64,000 nucleotides of DNA from Prevotella sp. (GTDB lineage Bacteria > Bacteroidota > Bacteroidia > Bacteroidales > Bacteroidaceae), in assembly GCA_017410365.1 (NCBI GenBank), contig JAFQQY010000009.1, positions 1 through 64,000 of the forward strand. The letters are read 5' to 3'. Made by a program: the position numbers and the translations under genes. The notes below the pieces were generated by a model. The model made no database searches. It was not told the DNA's origin and saw only the letters and a list, made by a program, of their open reading frames with translations. Shown here one piece after another: positions 44,830 through 53,453 of this stretch (positions are counted from its first letter, which is position 1; every line of letters begins with the position of its first letter).

Positions 44830-45881
44830 CTTCTCATTGTTTCAAGTTTGGCTTCCGTCTCGTTCCACTCCTGCTCCTCTATGCTATCCTTGAGCAGTCC
44901 TCCACCGGCATATAGGCGGCAACGGCTGCCAGTTATCTGCATGCAACGCAACGAGACGTAGAGATGCGTAGAATCAGCCACGTTGAGAGGGCCCATGAAC
45001 CCGCTATAATACCGGCGTTGCATGTTTTCGTTGTCTATGATAAACTTGCAAGCCTCATGCTTGGGAAGTCCGCATACTGCAGGCGTGGGATGCAGAGCCT
45101 CTATCAGATTGCCTATATTCGCATCGGGTGCAAGACGGAAACGGAAGTCGCTACGCAGATGCACAAGGTTGCCGGCGCGCACGGTTGTTGGTCCTTCCTC
45201 GCAAATGTCATCTGCGAATTGCAACAGGCAATCCTTAATATAAGTTGCTACATAATGCTGCTCCTGAATGTTCTTTGTGCTCCACGTTATCTCTGCCTTA
45301 ATTCCACAATCCTTTGGCGTATCAAAATCCAGTTGCGCACCTTCCAGCCTCATGGTACCGGCAAGGGCCATCGTCTGCCATTCGCACCCTGAGCCTTTCA
45401 ACAATATCTCTGGAGTGGCGGCCAACCATATGCCGCTCTTGGGCGCCGACACGAGTGCCACAAACGTACGCGGGTATAATTGGCAGGTGCTGAAAAACAA
45501 GTCTTCCAATGACGTGCCTGCCGCTATTTCTTCTTCAGCACAACGGGCCAATACAAGCTTACGGAAATCGCCTTGCTTCAAAACCTCATGAAATCGGGCA
45601 AATGTTTCCGAGTAAAGCGAGCCAACCTTTGAACCAAGCGAGCCAACAGATTCTTTTACGCTAACATCTGATGGCGACGAAGGAACCCGCTTTTCTTCTA
45701 TCAAATCTGGGCGGATGACCAGAATAGGACAATCGTCGGATATTGAAAACGGAGCGATGCAGAAACCTACCTGACAGGCCAAGCGCGAGTAGGAAAATAT
45801 CTCCATCGGTTCGCCGTCTGTCTGTGTTATCTTCGTATATGTTTCGGCATAAGGCAGCCGGTACATTGCGAAAGCAGCCAT
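44805..45881 (-). CDS. menF: isochorismate synthase
   Basis: The 358-residue chorismate-binding enzyme begins the menaquinone branch by turning chorismate into isochorismate. The C-terminal family motifs are visible: KLVLARCAEEEI, WLAATPEILL, ALAGTMRL, HLRSDFRFRL, LHPTPAVCGLPKHEA and YYSGFMGPL. It is shorter than E. coli MenF in the variable N-terminus. It overlaps menD by 25 nt and follows the thioesterase by 10 nt. Confidence 0.94.
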   Translation of the reverse strand: MAAFAMYRLPYAETYTKITQTDGEPMEIFSYSRLACQVGFCIAPFSISDDCPILVIRPDLIEEKRVPSSPSDVSVKESVGSLGSKVGSLYSETFARFHEVLKQGDFRKLVLARCAEEEIAAGTSLEDLFFSTCQLYPRTFVALVSAPKSGIWLAATPEILLKGSGCEWQTMALAGTMRLEGAQLDFDTPKDCGIKAEITWSTKNIQEQHYVATYIKDCLLQFADDICEEGPTTVRAGNLVHLRSDFRFRLAPDANIGNLIEALHPTPAVCGLPKHEACKFIIDNENMQRRYYSGFMGPLNVADSTHLYVSLRCMQITGSRCRLYAGGGLLKDSIEEQEWNETEAKLETMRRCIAIKKM

Positions 45882-45891
45882 ATCTATATCT

Positions 45892-46326
45892 TTATTTCTT
45901 TTCTTCTAATTGAGTAATATAATTTGTAACCCTGACCGTTGATGCAAGCTCACCATCGCCACGAAATATGTCCACATTCCAGACGTGCAACTTATTGCCT
46001 TTACTTACAATTCTTGCAACGGCCTTTACTTCATCTCCCTCGGCAACAGCATTTATATGATTTCCACTAACGTTGATGCCAACACAACTGCATCCCGGAC
46101 GAAGCGCCATAGAACCGGCACCGGCCAGAGCCTCGGCCAGAGCAAGCAAAGCGCCGCCAGAGGCATAGCCAAACGGTTGGCGTGCATTCTCGCCTATAGG
46201 CATCGATGCCTCACATGTATCAGCATCTGCTGTGGAAAGCAATATGATATCCAGCGCATGCACTATATTATGGCGAGCATCGACGATATTCTTTATATGT
46301 TCTAAATCCATAGGTCTTATAATCAT
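45892..46326 (-). CDS. menI: hotdog-fold thioesterase, probable DHNA-CoA thioesterase
   Basis: From the ATG at 46326 the protein has 144 residues; the ATG at 46311 (MDLEHIKNIVDARHNI) is as likely, giving 139. It is a PaaI/4HBT-type hotdog domain: CEASMPIGENARQPFGYASGGALLALAEALAG contains the catalytic-loop Asn/Gln and Glu, and GCSCVGINVSGNHINAV is conserved in MenI. It should hydrolyse DHNA-CoA between MenB and MenA. The in-frame TTG further up (46332) lies in a predicted hairpin and is rejected. It is the first men gene of the operon. Confidence 0.8.
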   Translation of the reverse strand: MIIRPMDLEHIKNIVDARHNIVHALDIILLSTADADTCEASMPIGENARQPFGYASGGALLALAEALAGAGSMALRPGCSCVGINVSGNHINAVAEGDEVKAVARIVSKGNKLHVWNVDIFRGDGELASTVRVTNYITQLEEKK

Positions 46327-46328
46327 AA

Positions 46329-46405
46329 TCAACGGACCACACCGACTCTTACGGTTATTCTCCTCTATACTCGGAGCAGCCGCGATCGTCTGTGAAGTCC
46401 GTTGA
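46329..46405 (-). ncRNA. candidate cloverleaf-like leader of the men operon
   Basis: TCAACGGAC (46329-46337) pairs perfectly with GTCCGTTGA (46397-46405). Inside are ACCG/CGGT, CTCC/GGAG and CAG/CTG arms, so a three-armed 77-nt fold is possible on the minus strand just before the thioesterase start. The inner arms are short and could be chance. No T-run follows. Confidence 0.3.
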
Positions 46406-46429
46406 CATCAACAGGAAAAAATATCAAAT

Positions 46430-47413
46430 CTACTTAAACAGAGAATATTCCTTTACTTCCCAAGCCAATGCACTTGCTCCAAGCACATCGCGGTCTCTAT
46501 CTGCAATTGTAGACACTATCAGTTTAATTTTATCCCTCTGGTTGTGGAACAGATGCTCTGCAAAAGATGCCTCAAGAGGATCCATGAGCCATTTGCCTGC
46601 CTTTGACACTCCACCAGCCATTATAATAGCCTCTGGGTCAATAACAGCTGCAAGGTTTGCAAGTCCTATACCCAACCAGTAACCTGTACGCTTATATGTT
46701 TCTATTGCCAACTCATCACCTTGCTCGCAGAACTCTGTTATCAGCTTCGGAGTAAGTCGCTCGCAACCACGCATCAGCGACGGGGTATCAGGATTGGCCT
46801 CCATCAGTTCTTCTGCCGTCATAACGATGCCCTTAGCGGCCGCATAGGTTTCCAGACATCCTTTCAGGCCACACCCGCATGGCCTTCCGCCATCAATAAG
46901 ACAGGTATGTCCCAGCTCGCCGGCAAAACCGTTTGCCCCAAGATGAGGTATCTTTTTCGAGAACACAGAGCAACCCAAGCCATGGCCAAGGGTAACAATC
47001 GCAAAATCATGCATACCGTGGGCACTACCAAACTGCTGTTCGCCAAGCGCTATGACATGGCCATCGTTGGCAACAGCTACCGCCAAACCCAGACGGTCGC
47101 GCAACATGGCAGCCAACGGAATGACACCCTTCCATGGCATATTTGGAGAGTTTTCTATACATCCTGTTCGGAAATTACCGCTCGGCGCACTAATTCCTAC
47201 AGAACGAATGCTTTCTATTCCTCCGTTTTCTATCATGAAAAGAACCAGTTTTTCACTAAGCGCTGTAACGTAATCATTTATATCTGGATAGTCGGAAGTG
47301 CATAATTCTTCTTTTGCTATGATATTACCCCTAATATCAACTATCGCATAAGTTGTGGTCAGTTTACTTATATCAATTCCAACCACTCGGCTCTTAACTG
47401 TTTGTTGGTACAT
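46430..47413 (-). CDS. ROK-family sugar kinase (glucokinase-like)
   Basis: From the ATG at 47413 the protein has 327 residues. It has the ROK layout without an HTH: a phosphate-1 loop, VANDGHVIALGE with catalytic Asp, FAIVTLGHGLGCSVF, FAGELGHTCL, and the zinc motif CGCGLKGCLE. The phosphate-1 loop reads GIDISKLTTT, where most ROK kinases have GIDIGGTxT, so nucleotide binding may be altered. It probably phosphorylates glucose or another hexose. It is upstream of the men operon but has its own strong promoter. Confidence 0.88.
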   Translation of the reverse strand: MYQQTVKSRVVGIDISKLTTTYAIVDIRGNIIAKEELCTSDYPDINDYVTALSEKLVLFMIENGGIESIRSVGISAPSGNFRTGCIENSPNMPWKGVIPLAAMLRDRLGLAVAVANDGHVIALGEQQFGSAHGMHDFAIVTLGHGLGCSVFSKKIPHLGANGFAGELGHTCLIDGGRPCGCGLKGCLETYAAAKGIVMTAEELMEANPDTPSLMRGCERLTPKLITEFCEQGDELAIETYKRTGYWLGIGLANLAAVIDPEAIIMAGGVSKAGKWLMDPLEASFAEHLFHNQRDKIKLIVSTIADRDRDVLGASALAWEVKEYSLFK

Positions 47414-47437
47414 AGTAGTATATGTTTTGTTATTTGA

Positions 47438-47469
47438 CAAAAGTATAAATAATTTGTTAATCCTCCAAA
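47438..47469 (-). promoter_or_regulatory. promoter of the ROK kinase gene
   Basis: On the minus strand TTTG (47466-47469), a 20-nt spacer and TACTTTTG (47438-47445) match the Bacteroidetes consensus exactly. The start codon is 25 nt downstream. Confidence 0.85.
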
Positions 47470-47693
47470 TTTTTAGGCTATTTTTACACATAAATATTGC
47501 TTTTTAGTTTCTACACGTGGGTTTATTCCACGGCTAATAGCGCATTACAAAACTTGTATTTGGGCAGAATACAAAGTGTTTTTGCCGTAAATACAAAAAT
47601 GAAACCAGTCTTATTTTACTCAAATCCTATAATAATATTCAATTATAAGGGGCGATTATTCAGAAATCATTCGCTCATTAGCAGATAATTTAG

Positions 47694-47701
47694 TATATTT
47701 G
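47694..47701 (+). promoter_or_regulatory. -7 element of lysS
   Basis: TATATTTG matches TAnnTTTG, 37 nt before the lysS ATG. The -33 element is weak (no TTG at the right distance). Confidence 0.55.
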
Positions 47702-47738
47702 CACCCAAATACACAAGAATATATTCGAATATAAAGAT

Positions 47739-49469
47739 ATGAACATTTTAGAATTAAGCGAGCAGGAGATTGGCAGACGCCAAAGCCTGCAAGAGTTGCG
47801 CGACATGGGCATTGACCCGTATCCAGCAGCAGAGTATCCTACAAACGCATTCAGCACAGAAATCATCGAGAACTTCAAGGACGACGAGGCACGCGAGGTG
47901 TGCATAGCCGGACGTATGATGAGCCGCCGCGTTATGGGAAAGGCAAGTTTTGCCGAGATTCAGGATTCAAAAGGAAGAATACAGGTTTATATTACCCGCG
48001 ACGATATTTGTCCCGGCGAGGACAAGGAACTCTACAACAAGGTGTTCAAGAAACTGATGGACATCGGCGACTTCATCGGCGTGAAGGGTACCGTGTTCCG
48101 CACTCAGACGGGCGAGATTTCTATACATGCCAGAGAACTTACCATGTTGTCAAAGAGTTTGAAGCCGCTGCCTATCGTGAAGTACAAGGACGGCGTGGCT
48201 TACGACAAGTTTGACGACCCGGAACTGAGATACCGCCAGCGCTATGTGGATTTGGTGGTTAACGACGGCATCAAGGACACGTTCCTGAAGCGTGCCACAA
48301 TCATCCGAACCATACGCCGCGTACTCGACGAGGCGGGTTATACGGAGGTGGAGACCCCTACCCTTCAGTCAATCGCGGGCGGAGCTTCTGCTCGTCCGTT
48401 CATCACTCATTTCAACGCTCTAAGTCAGGATATGTATATGCGTATCGCTACGGAGCTTTATCTGAAGCGCCTCATCGTGGGCGGCTTCGAGGGTGTCTAT
48501 GAGATTGGCAAGAACTTCCGCAACGAGGGTATGGACCGTACCCACAACCCAGAGTTCACCTGCATGGAGCTTTATGTTCAGTATAAGGATTACAACTGGA
48601 TGATGAGTTTCACAGAGCAGTTGCTCGAAACCGTATGTACGGCCGTAAACGGCAAACCAGAGTGCATGATTGACGGCAATCTCGTAAGTTTCAAGGCTCC
48701 TTACCGCCGTCTGCCTATCCTCGAAGCCATCAAGGAAGAGACTGGCTACGACCTTGAAGGCAAGAACGAAGAGGAGATTCGCGAGGTGGCTAAGAAACTG
48801 GGCATCGAGGTTGACGAGACAATGGGCAAGGGCAAGCTCATCGACGAGATTTTCGGCGAGACATGCGAGGGCAAGTTCATACAGCCAACATTCATCATCG
48901 ACTACCCTGTTGAGATGAGTCCTCTGACAAAGATGCACCGCTCTAAGCCGGGATTGACAGAGCGCTTCGAGCTGATGGTTAACGGCAAGGAGCTGGCAAA
49001 TGCCTACTCAGAGCTTAACGATCCGATTGACCAGGAGGAGCGTTTCGTTGAGCAGATGCGTCTGGCAGACAAGGGCGACGACGAGGCGATGATTATCGAC
49101 CAGGACTTCCTCCGCGCCTTGCAGTACGGTATGCCTCCAACGAGTGGTATCGGTATCGGCATCGACCGTCTTGTGATGCTCATGACAGGCAAGACCTTCA
49201 TTCAGGAGGTATTGTTCTTCCCACAGATGAAGCCGGAGAAGAAGATTCCTCAGAGCAGCGTGGCCGAATGGGCAGAAATAGGCGTTGGCGAAGAGTGGGT
49301 ACCTGTTTTGCGCAAGATAGGCTTCAACATGGTGCAGAACATCAAGGACGAGAAGGCACAGGGCTTGCAACAGAAGATTGGCGACGTGCTGAAGAAGTAC
49401 AAGCTCGACATGCAGAAGCCTTCTGTCGATGAGGTGCAGACATGGATTGACTGCCTGAACAAAGAATAA
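47739..49469 (+). CDS. lysS: lysyl-tRNA synthetase, class II
   Basis: The 576-residue enzyme is longer than E. coli LysRS because of a C-terminal extension. An N-terminal OB-fold anticodon-binding domain (about 55-150, VCIAGRMMSRRVMGKASFAE) is followed by the class II core with motif 1 near VLDEAGYTEVETPTL, motif 2 FRNEGMDRTHNPEFT and motif 3 GIGIGIDRLVML. The final ~70 residues (PEKKIPQSSVAEWAEIGVGE onward) form an extra domain found in Bacteroidetes LysRS. It is followed by gpsA after 61 nt. Confidence 0.97.
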   Translation: MNILELSEQEIGRRQSLQELRDMGIDPYPAAEYPTNAFSTEIIENFKDDEAREVCIAGRMMSRRVMGKASFAEIQDSKGRIQVYITRDDICPGEDKELYNKVFKKLMDIGDFIGVKGTVFRTQTGEISIHARELTMLSKSLKPLPIVKYKDGVAYDKFDDPELRYRQRYVDLVVNDGIKDTFLKRATIIRTIRRVLDEAGYTEVETPTLQSIAGGASARPFITHFNALSQDMYMRIATELYLKRLIVGGFEGVYEIGKNFRNEGMDRTHNPEFTCMELYVQYKDYNWMMSFTEQLLETVCTAVNGKPECMIDGNLVSFKAPYRRLPILEAIKEETGYDLEGKNEEEIREVAKKLGIEVDETMGKGKLIDEIFGETCEGKFIQPTFIIDYPVEMSPLTKMHRSKPGLTERFELMVNGKELANAYSELNDPIDQEERFVEQMRLADKGDDEAMIIDQDFLRALQYGMPPTSGIGIGIDRLVMLMTGKTFIQEVLFFPQMKPEKKIPQSSVAEWAEIGVGEEWVPVLRKIGFNMVQNIKDEKAQGLQQKIGDVLKKYKLDMQKPSVDEVQTWIDCLNKE

Positions 49470-49530
49470 GCATTATCACTACGCCATCAATTTGCACACA
49501 AGCATACTCAAGTAATAAAGACAGAGGCTT

Positions 49531-50526
49531 ATGTTTGACTGCGGGAAAATAGCAATCATCGGAGGCGGAAGCTGGGCCACAGCCATTGCCAAGATCGTGG
49601 TAGAGCATACTCACCACATCGGATGGTATATGCGGCGCGACGACCGTATAGAGGAGTTTCGTAGATTGGGACACAACCCTGCCTACCTGATGAGCGTCAG
49701 ATTCAACATCAACGAAATTGAGTTCTCAAGCGATCTCAACCATATCGTGCAGGAATACGACACGCTGGTGTTCGTCACTCCTTCACCTTATCTGAAAAAC
49801 CACTTGAAGAAGCTCAAGACGAGAATCAAGAACAAGTATATCATCACGGCCATCAAAGGTATCGTGCCTGACGAGAACCTGATATGCTCCGAATATTTCC
49901 ATCAGGTTTATGACGTGCCGTACGAGAATCTGGCTTGTCTTGGAGGTCCTTCTCATGCCGAGGAGGTGGCGCTGGAGCGCTTGTCGTACCTTACCGTGGC
50001 GTGTGCCGACGAGGACAAGGCGCAGGCGTTTGCCGATGTGCTCTCAAGCGACTACATCAAGACAAAGACCTGTACCGACGTTATCGGCATCGAGTACTCT
50101 TCAGTTCTGAAGAATGTATATGCCATAGCGGCGGGCATTTGTAGCGGACTTAAGTTTGGCGACAACTTCCAGGCGGTGCTCATGGCGAATGCCGTTCAGG
50201 AGATGGCACGCCTGCTTCAGGCGGTACACCCTATTGAGCGCAACGTGTACGATTCGGTGTATCTTGGCGACTTGCTCGTAACGGGTTATTCCAATTTCTC
50301 GCGCAACCGCGTGTTCGGTTCGATGATTGGCAAGGGTTATAGCGTGAAGAGTGCTCAGGTGGAAATGGAAATGATTGCCGAGGGTTATTTTGGCACCAAG
50401 TGCATGAAGGAAATCAATCGTCATCTTCATGTCAACATGCCTATCCTCGATGCCGTCTATAACATCCTCTACGAGCGCATATCACCACAAATCGAGATAA
50501 AATTATTAACAGATTCATTCAGATAA
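49531..50526 (+). CDS. gpsA: NAD(P)H-dependent glycerol-3-phosphate dehydrogenase
   Basis: The 331-residue protein starts with the nucleotide-binding IAIIGGGSWATAIAKI, followed by FVTPSPYLKNHL, ITAIKGIVPDENL, CLGGPSHAEEVA (the conserved GPSxAxE), SSVLKNVYAIAAGICSGL with the catalytic Lys, and VTGYSNFSRNRVFGSMIGKG. It makes sn-glycerol-3-phosphate for phospholipids. It lies 61 nt after lysS, likely in one transcript, and is followed by a minisatellite. Confidence 0.95.
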   Translation: MFDCGKIAIIGGGSWATAIAKIVVEHTHHIGWYMRRDDRIEEFRRLGHNPAYLMSVRFNINEIEFSSDLNHIVQEYDTLVFVTPSPYLKNHLKKLKTRIKNKYIITAIKGIVPDENLICSEYFHQVYDVPYENLACLGGPSHAEEVALERLSYLTVACADEDKAQAFADVLSSDYIKTKTCTDVIGIEYSSVLKNVYAIAAGICSGLKFGDNFQAVLMANAVQEMARLLQAVHPIERNVYDSVYLGDLLVTGYSNFSRNRVFGSMIGKGYSVKSAQVEMEMIAEGYFGTKCMKEINRHLHVNMPILDAVYNILYERISPQIEIKLLTDSFR

Positions 50527-50705
50527 GTTTAGACAAAGAGACAGATTGTTTTCTTTAGACAAAGAGACAGATTGTTTTTTAAGACAGAAAGACAGATTGT
50601 TTTTTAAGACAGAAAGACAGATTGTTTTTTTAGACAAAGAGACAGATTGTTTTTTTAGACAGAAAGACAGATTGTTTTCTTTAGACAAAGAGACAGATTT
50701 CTAAA
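50524..50705 (+). repeat. 25-26 bp minisatellite, seven copies
   Basis: GACAGATTG starts at 50540, 50566, 50591, 50616, 50641 and 50666, with a final GACAGATTT at 50692, a period of 25-26 bp. Units alternate TTTAGACAAAGAGACAG and TTAAGACAGAAAGACAG forms. It begins inside the gpsA stop region and ends before the GxxExxY gene. There are no unique spacers, so it is not a CRISPR. Confidence 0.9.
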
Positions 50706-50717
50706 GTTCGGTGTAAA

Positions 50718-51095
50718 ATGGATACAGAAAAGTTGATTAAAAAGATAATAAAGTGTGCGTATAACGTACGCGGTCAACTGCCTCAGGGATTTCTTGAATC
50801 TGTATATAAAAACGCCCTTCTTCTTGAAATGCAGAAAAACGATTTGAAAATCGAAACAGAAGTGCCTGTCAAAATATATTACGACGATACTGTTGTTGGT
50901 GAATATCGCGCAGACATTATGGTTGACAATTCTGTTATAATAGAACTAAAGGCAGTAAATCGACTAACGATAGCACATGAAGTACAACTGGTCAATTATC
51001 TATCTGCTTTTAAAATAGACAATGGTATCTTAATAAACTTTGGAGGAGAGAATATCGAAATAAAAAGAAAATACAGATTATATAATAGAACATAA
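50718..51095 (+). CDS. GxxExxY protein
   Basis: The 125-residue protein carries the signature GFLESVYKNAL (GxxExxY) and the following LKIETEVPVKIYYDD, GEYRADIMVDN, VIIELKAVNRLT, LVNYLSAFKIDNGILINFG. The Asp and Glu-Leu-Lys residues form a PD-(D/E)xK-like site, so a nuclease or nucleic-acid binding role is suspected; no function is established. It lies alone between gpsA and pgi and is flanked by minisatellites on both sides, which suggests insertion as a unit. Confidence 0.9.
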   Translation: MDTEKLIKKIIKCAYNVRGQLPQGFLESVYKNALLLEMQKNDLKIETEVPVKIYYDDTVVGEYRADIMVDNSVIIELKAVNRLTIAHEVQLVNYLSAFKIDNGILINFGGENIEIKRKYRLYNRT

Positions 51096-51109
51096 TTAGG
51101 CATTATTGA

Positions 51110-51200
51110 CTTAGTTAAAACAAGAATATGTATTTATGTATAAACAAAGAATATGTATTTATGTATGAAAATTAAGAAATATGTCTTTATGTAAAAAAAC
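51110..51200 (+). repeat. AATATGTATTTATGTAT repeats before pgi
   Basis: AGAATATGTATTTATGTAT occurs at about 51122 and 51147, and a third AAATATGTCTTTATGTA at about 51176, ending just before the pgi start. No TAnnTTTG promoter is seen here. Confidence 0.75.
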
Positions 51201-51208
51201 AACAAATT

Positions 51209-52558
51209 ATGAAGAACATCAGTTTAGACATTACAAAGGCGGCCCAGTTCTTGGCACCGGGCGCAGTAAAGGCTTTTGAGCCACAGGTAAAGGCAGCACA
51301 GGAAGCGCTGGAAAACGGAACATGCCCAGGCAACGACTTCCTCGGATGGTTACACCTGCCATCATCTATCACACCTGAGTTTATCAAGGAGATACAAGAC
51401 TGCGCTAACGTATTGCGCGAGAACTGCGAAGTAGTGGTTGTTGCAGGTATCGGCGGCAGCTACCTTGGAGCACGTGCCGTTATCGAGGCTTTGGGCAACT
51501 CATTCGCATGGCTCGTAAACGACAAGAGCAACCCAACCATCCTCTTTGCCGGCAACAATATCGGCGAGGACTATCTGGCAGAAATGACAGAATATCTGAA
51601 GGACAAGAAATTTGGTGTCATCAACATATCTAAGTCGGGAACAACAACCGAGACAGCTCTTACATTCCGCCTGCTCAAGAAGCAATGTGAGGCTCAGCGC
51701 GGCAAGGAAGAGGCAAAGAAGGTTATCGTGGCTGTTACCGACGCTAAGAAGGGTGCTGCACGCACATGTGCCGACAAGGAAGGATATACTTCGTTCATCA
51801 TTCCCGACAACGTGGGCGGCCGTTTCTCTGTACTCACACCAGTAGGCTTGCTGCCTATCGCTTGCGCAGGATTCGACATCCAGCAGCTCGTGGCAGGTGC
51901 TCAGGACATGGAGAAGCAATGTGGCATCGACACTCCATTTGAGGAGAATCCGGCAGCTGTTTATGCCGCTATCCGCAACGGTCTTTACAACGACGGAAAG
52001 AAGATTGAGATTATGGTTAACTACCAGCCAAAGCTCCACTACATCAGCGAATGGTGGAAGCAGCTCTACGGAGAGAGCGAGGGTAAGGACGGCAAGGGCA
52101 TCTTCCCTGCATCTTGCGACTTCACTACCGACCTCCACTCTATGGGCCAGTGGATTCAGGATGGCGAGCGCACTATCTTCGAGACAGTTATCAGCGTTGA
52201 GCAGCCAAACAAGAAGATGCTGTTCCCTGAAGACGAGGAGAACCTTGACGGCTTGAACTTCCTCGCCGGCAAGCGCGTTGACGAGGTTAACAAGATGGCA
52301 GAGCTTGGCACTCAGTTGGCTCATGTTGACGGTGGCGTGCCAAACATCCGCATCAGCGTTCCTACTCTTAACGAGTATTACATCGGTCAACTCATCTACT
52401 TCTTCGAAATTGGTTGCGGCATCAGCGGAAATGTGCTTGGTGTCAACCCATTCAACCAGCCAGGTGTAGAGGCTTACAAGAAGAACATGTTCGCCCTGCT
52501 CGACAAGCCTGGTTATGAGGCAGACAGCAAGGCTATTAAGGAAAGACTTGGTTTATAA
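51209..52558 (+). CDS. pgi: glucose-6-phosphate isomerase
   Basis: The 449-residue protein matches the short bacterial PGI form. It interconverts glucose-6-phosphate and fructose-6-phosphate. Motifs are [40 protein letters not shown] (phosphate-binding), [36 protein letters not shown] with the active-site Glu, and [12 protein letters not shown]. It ends at a GAGTTATGAATTATGAG repeat. Confidence 0.96.
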   Translation: MKNISLDITKAAQFLAPGAVKAFEPQVKAAQEALENGTCPGNDFLGWLHLPSSITPEFIKEIQDCANVLRENCEVVVVAGIGGSYLGARAVIEALGNSFAWLVNDKSNPTILFAGNNIGEDYLAEMTEYLKDKKFGVINISKSGTTTETALTFRLLKKQCEAQRGKEEAKKVIVAVTDAKKGAARTCADKEGYTSFIIPDNVGGRFSVLTPVGLLPIACAGFDIQQLVAGAQDMEKQCGIDTPFEENPAAVYAAIRNGLYNDGKKIEIMVNYQPKLHYISEWWKQLYGESEGKDGKGIFPASCDFTTDLHSMGQWIQDGERTIFETVISVEQPNKKMLFPEDEENLDGLNFLAGKRVDEVNKMAELGTQLAHVDGGVPNIRISVPTLNEYYIGQLIYFFEIGCGISGNVLGVNPFNQPGVEAYKKNMFALLDKPGYEADSKAIKERLGL

Positions 52559-52645
52559 TTATGAGTTATGAATTATGAGTTATGAGTTTTGACGGAGCAG
52601 GAACCTTCATAATTCGGAATTAATAATTCATAATTTGTAATATTA
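52556..52645. repeat. ATTATGAGTTATGA repeats with inverted partners
   Basis: ATTATGAGTTATGAATTATG units after the pgi stop face TTCATAATTCGGAATTAA and TAATTCATAATTTG, giving an imperfect inverted repeat around a 30-nt centre. Confidence 0.7.
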
Positions 52646-52653
52646 ATTACAGA

Positions 52654-53379
52654 ATGTACACAAAAGAAATACAACAATATTTAGAGAAAAACGGCTTTGG
52701 GGCTTTCAATCCCAAAGCCGTGCTCTTTGATATGGATGGCGTGCTCTACGACTCCATGCCCAACCATGCCTATAGCTGGCACAAGGCCATGAAGGAACTG
52801 GGATTGGAAATGTCGGAAGAGGAGGCATTCATGCGCGAAGGCATGCGCGGAGTAGAGGTGATAAAGATTCTCGCCCGAGAACAATGGGGACGAGAGGTGA
52901 GCGACGACGAGGCGGAAGAGATGTATCTGTACAAATCGAGAATCTTCGCCTCACGACCAAAAGCAGAGGTTATGCCGGGAGTCAAGGAACTGCAACGCAA
53001 GATAAAGGCCGACGGGTTGAAGATTGTGGTCGTTACAGGAAGCGGCCAAAAGACGTTACTCGACAAACTGGCTACTGAGTTTGAGGGACTTATCGTTCCG
53101 GAACTTATCGTATGCAGCTACGACGTAACCCGCGGCAAGCCCGACCCAGAGCCTTATCTCATCGGCATGCAGAAGGCGGGCGTCAATCCGTGGGAGGCAA
53201 TAGTGGTAGAGAACGCTCCTCTTGGCGTGCGCTCGGCCGTGGCTGCCAATATCTTCACCATAGGCGTGAACACAGGTCCGCTGCCCAACAAGATGCTTAC
53301 CGACGAGGGTGCCAGCCTTGTGTTCAACAAGATGCAAGACCTTGCCGACAACTGGGGGAATATAATGCGTAATTCTTAA
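52654..53379 (+). CDS. HAD-family phosphatase (beta-phosphoglucomutase-like)
   Basis: The 241-residue protein has the HAD motif 1 VLFDMDGVLYDSMP (Asp26, Asp28), a helical cap (about 35-105), motif 2 IVVVTGSGQ, and motif 3/4 RGKPDPEPYLIG and VVENAPLGVRSAVAA. It most resembles phosphoglycolate phosphatase/beta-phosphoglucomutase-type enzymes; the substrate is not clear. Its stop and last two residues (Asn-Ser-stop) are encoded by an AATTCTTAA repeat unit. Confidence 0.9.
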   Translation: MYTKEIQQYLEKNGFGAFNPKAVLFDMDGVLYDSMPNHAYSWHKAMKELGLEMSEEEAFMREGMRGVEVIKILAREQWGREVSDDEAEEMYLYKSRIFASRPKAEVMPGVKELQRKIKADGLKIVVVTGSGQKTLLDKLATEFEGLIVPELIVCSYDVTRGKPDPEPYLIGMQKAGVNPWEAIVVENAPLGVRSAVAANIFTIGVNTGPLPNKMLTDEGASLVFNKMQDLADNWGNIMRNS

Positions 53380-53453
53380 TTGGTTTGCAAGTTTAATGCT
53401 TAATTCTTGATTTTAGATATACTACCAATAAATTAAGAATTAAGCATTAAGAA
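53380..53453. terminator. 15-bp inverted repeat between converging genes
   Basis: TAATGCTTAATTCTT (53394-53408) pairs perfectly with AAGAATTAAGCATTA (53435-53449) around a 26-nt loop. Copies of AATTCTTAA/TTAAGAATT continue into both flanking stop codons. It probably limits read-through in both directions. Confidence 0.65.

Noticed and set aside
46329..46405. Possible integron attC site
   Set aside because: The outer pairing resembles attC, but the required RYYYAAC and GTTRRRY core sequences do not match and no integrase is present.
50524..50705. Possible CRISPR array
   Set aside because: The 25-26 bp units are contiguous without unique spacers and there is no cas gene; it is a minisatellite.
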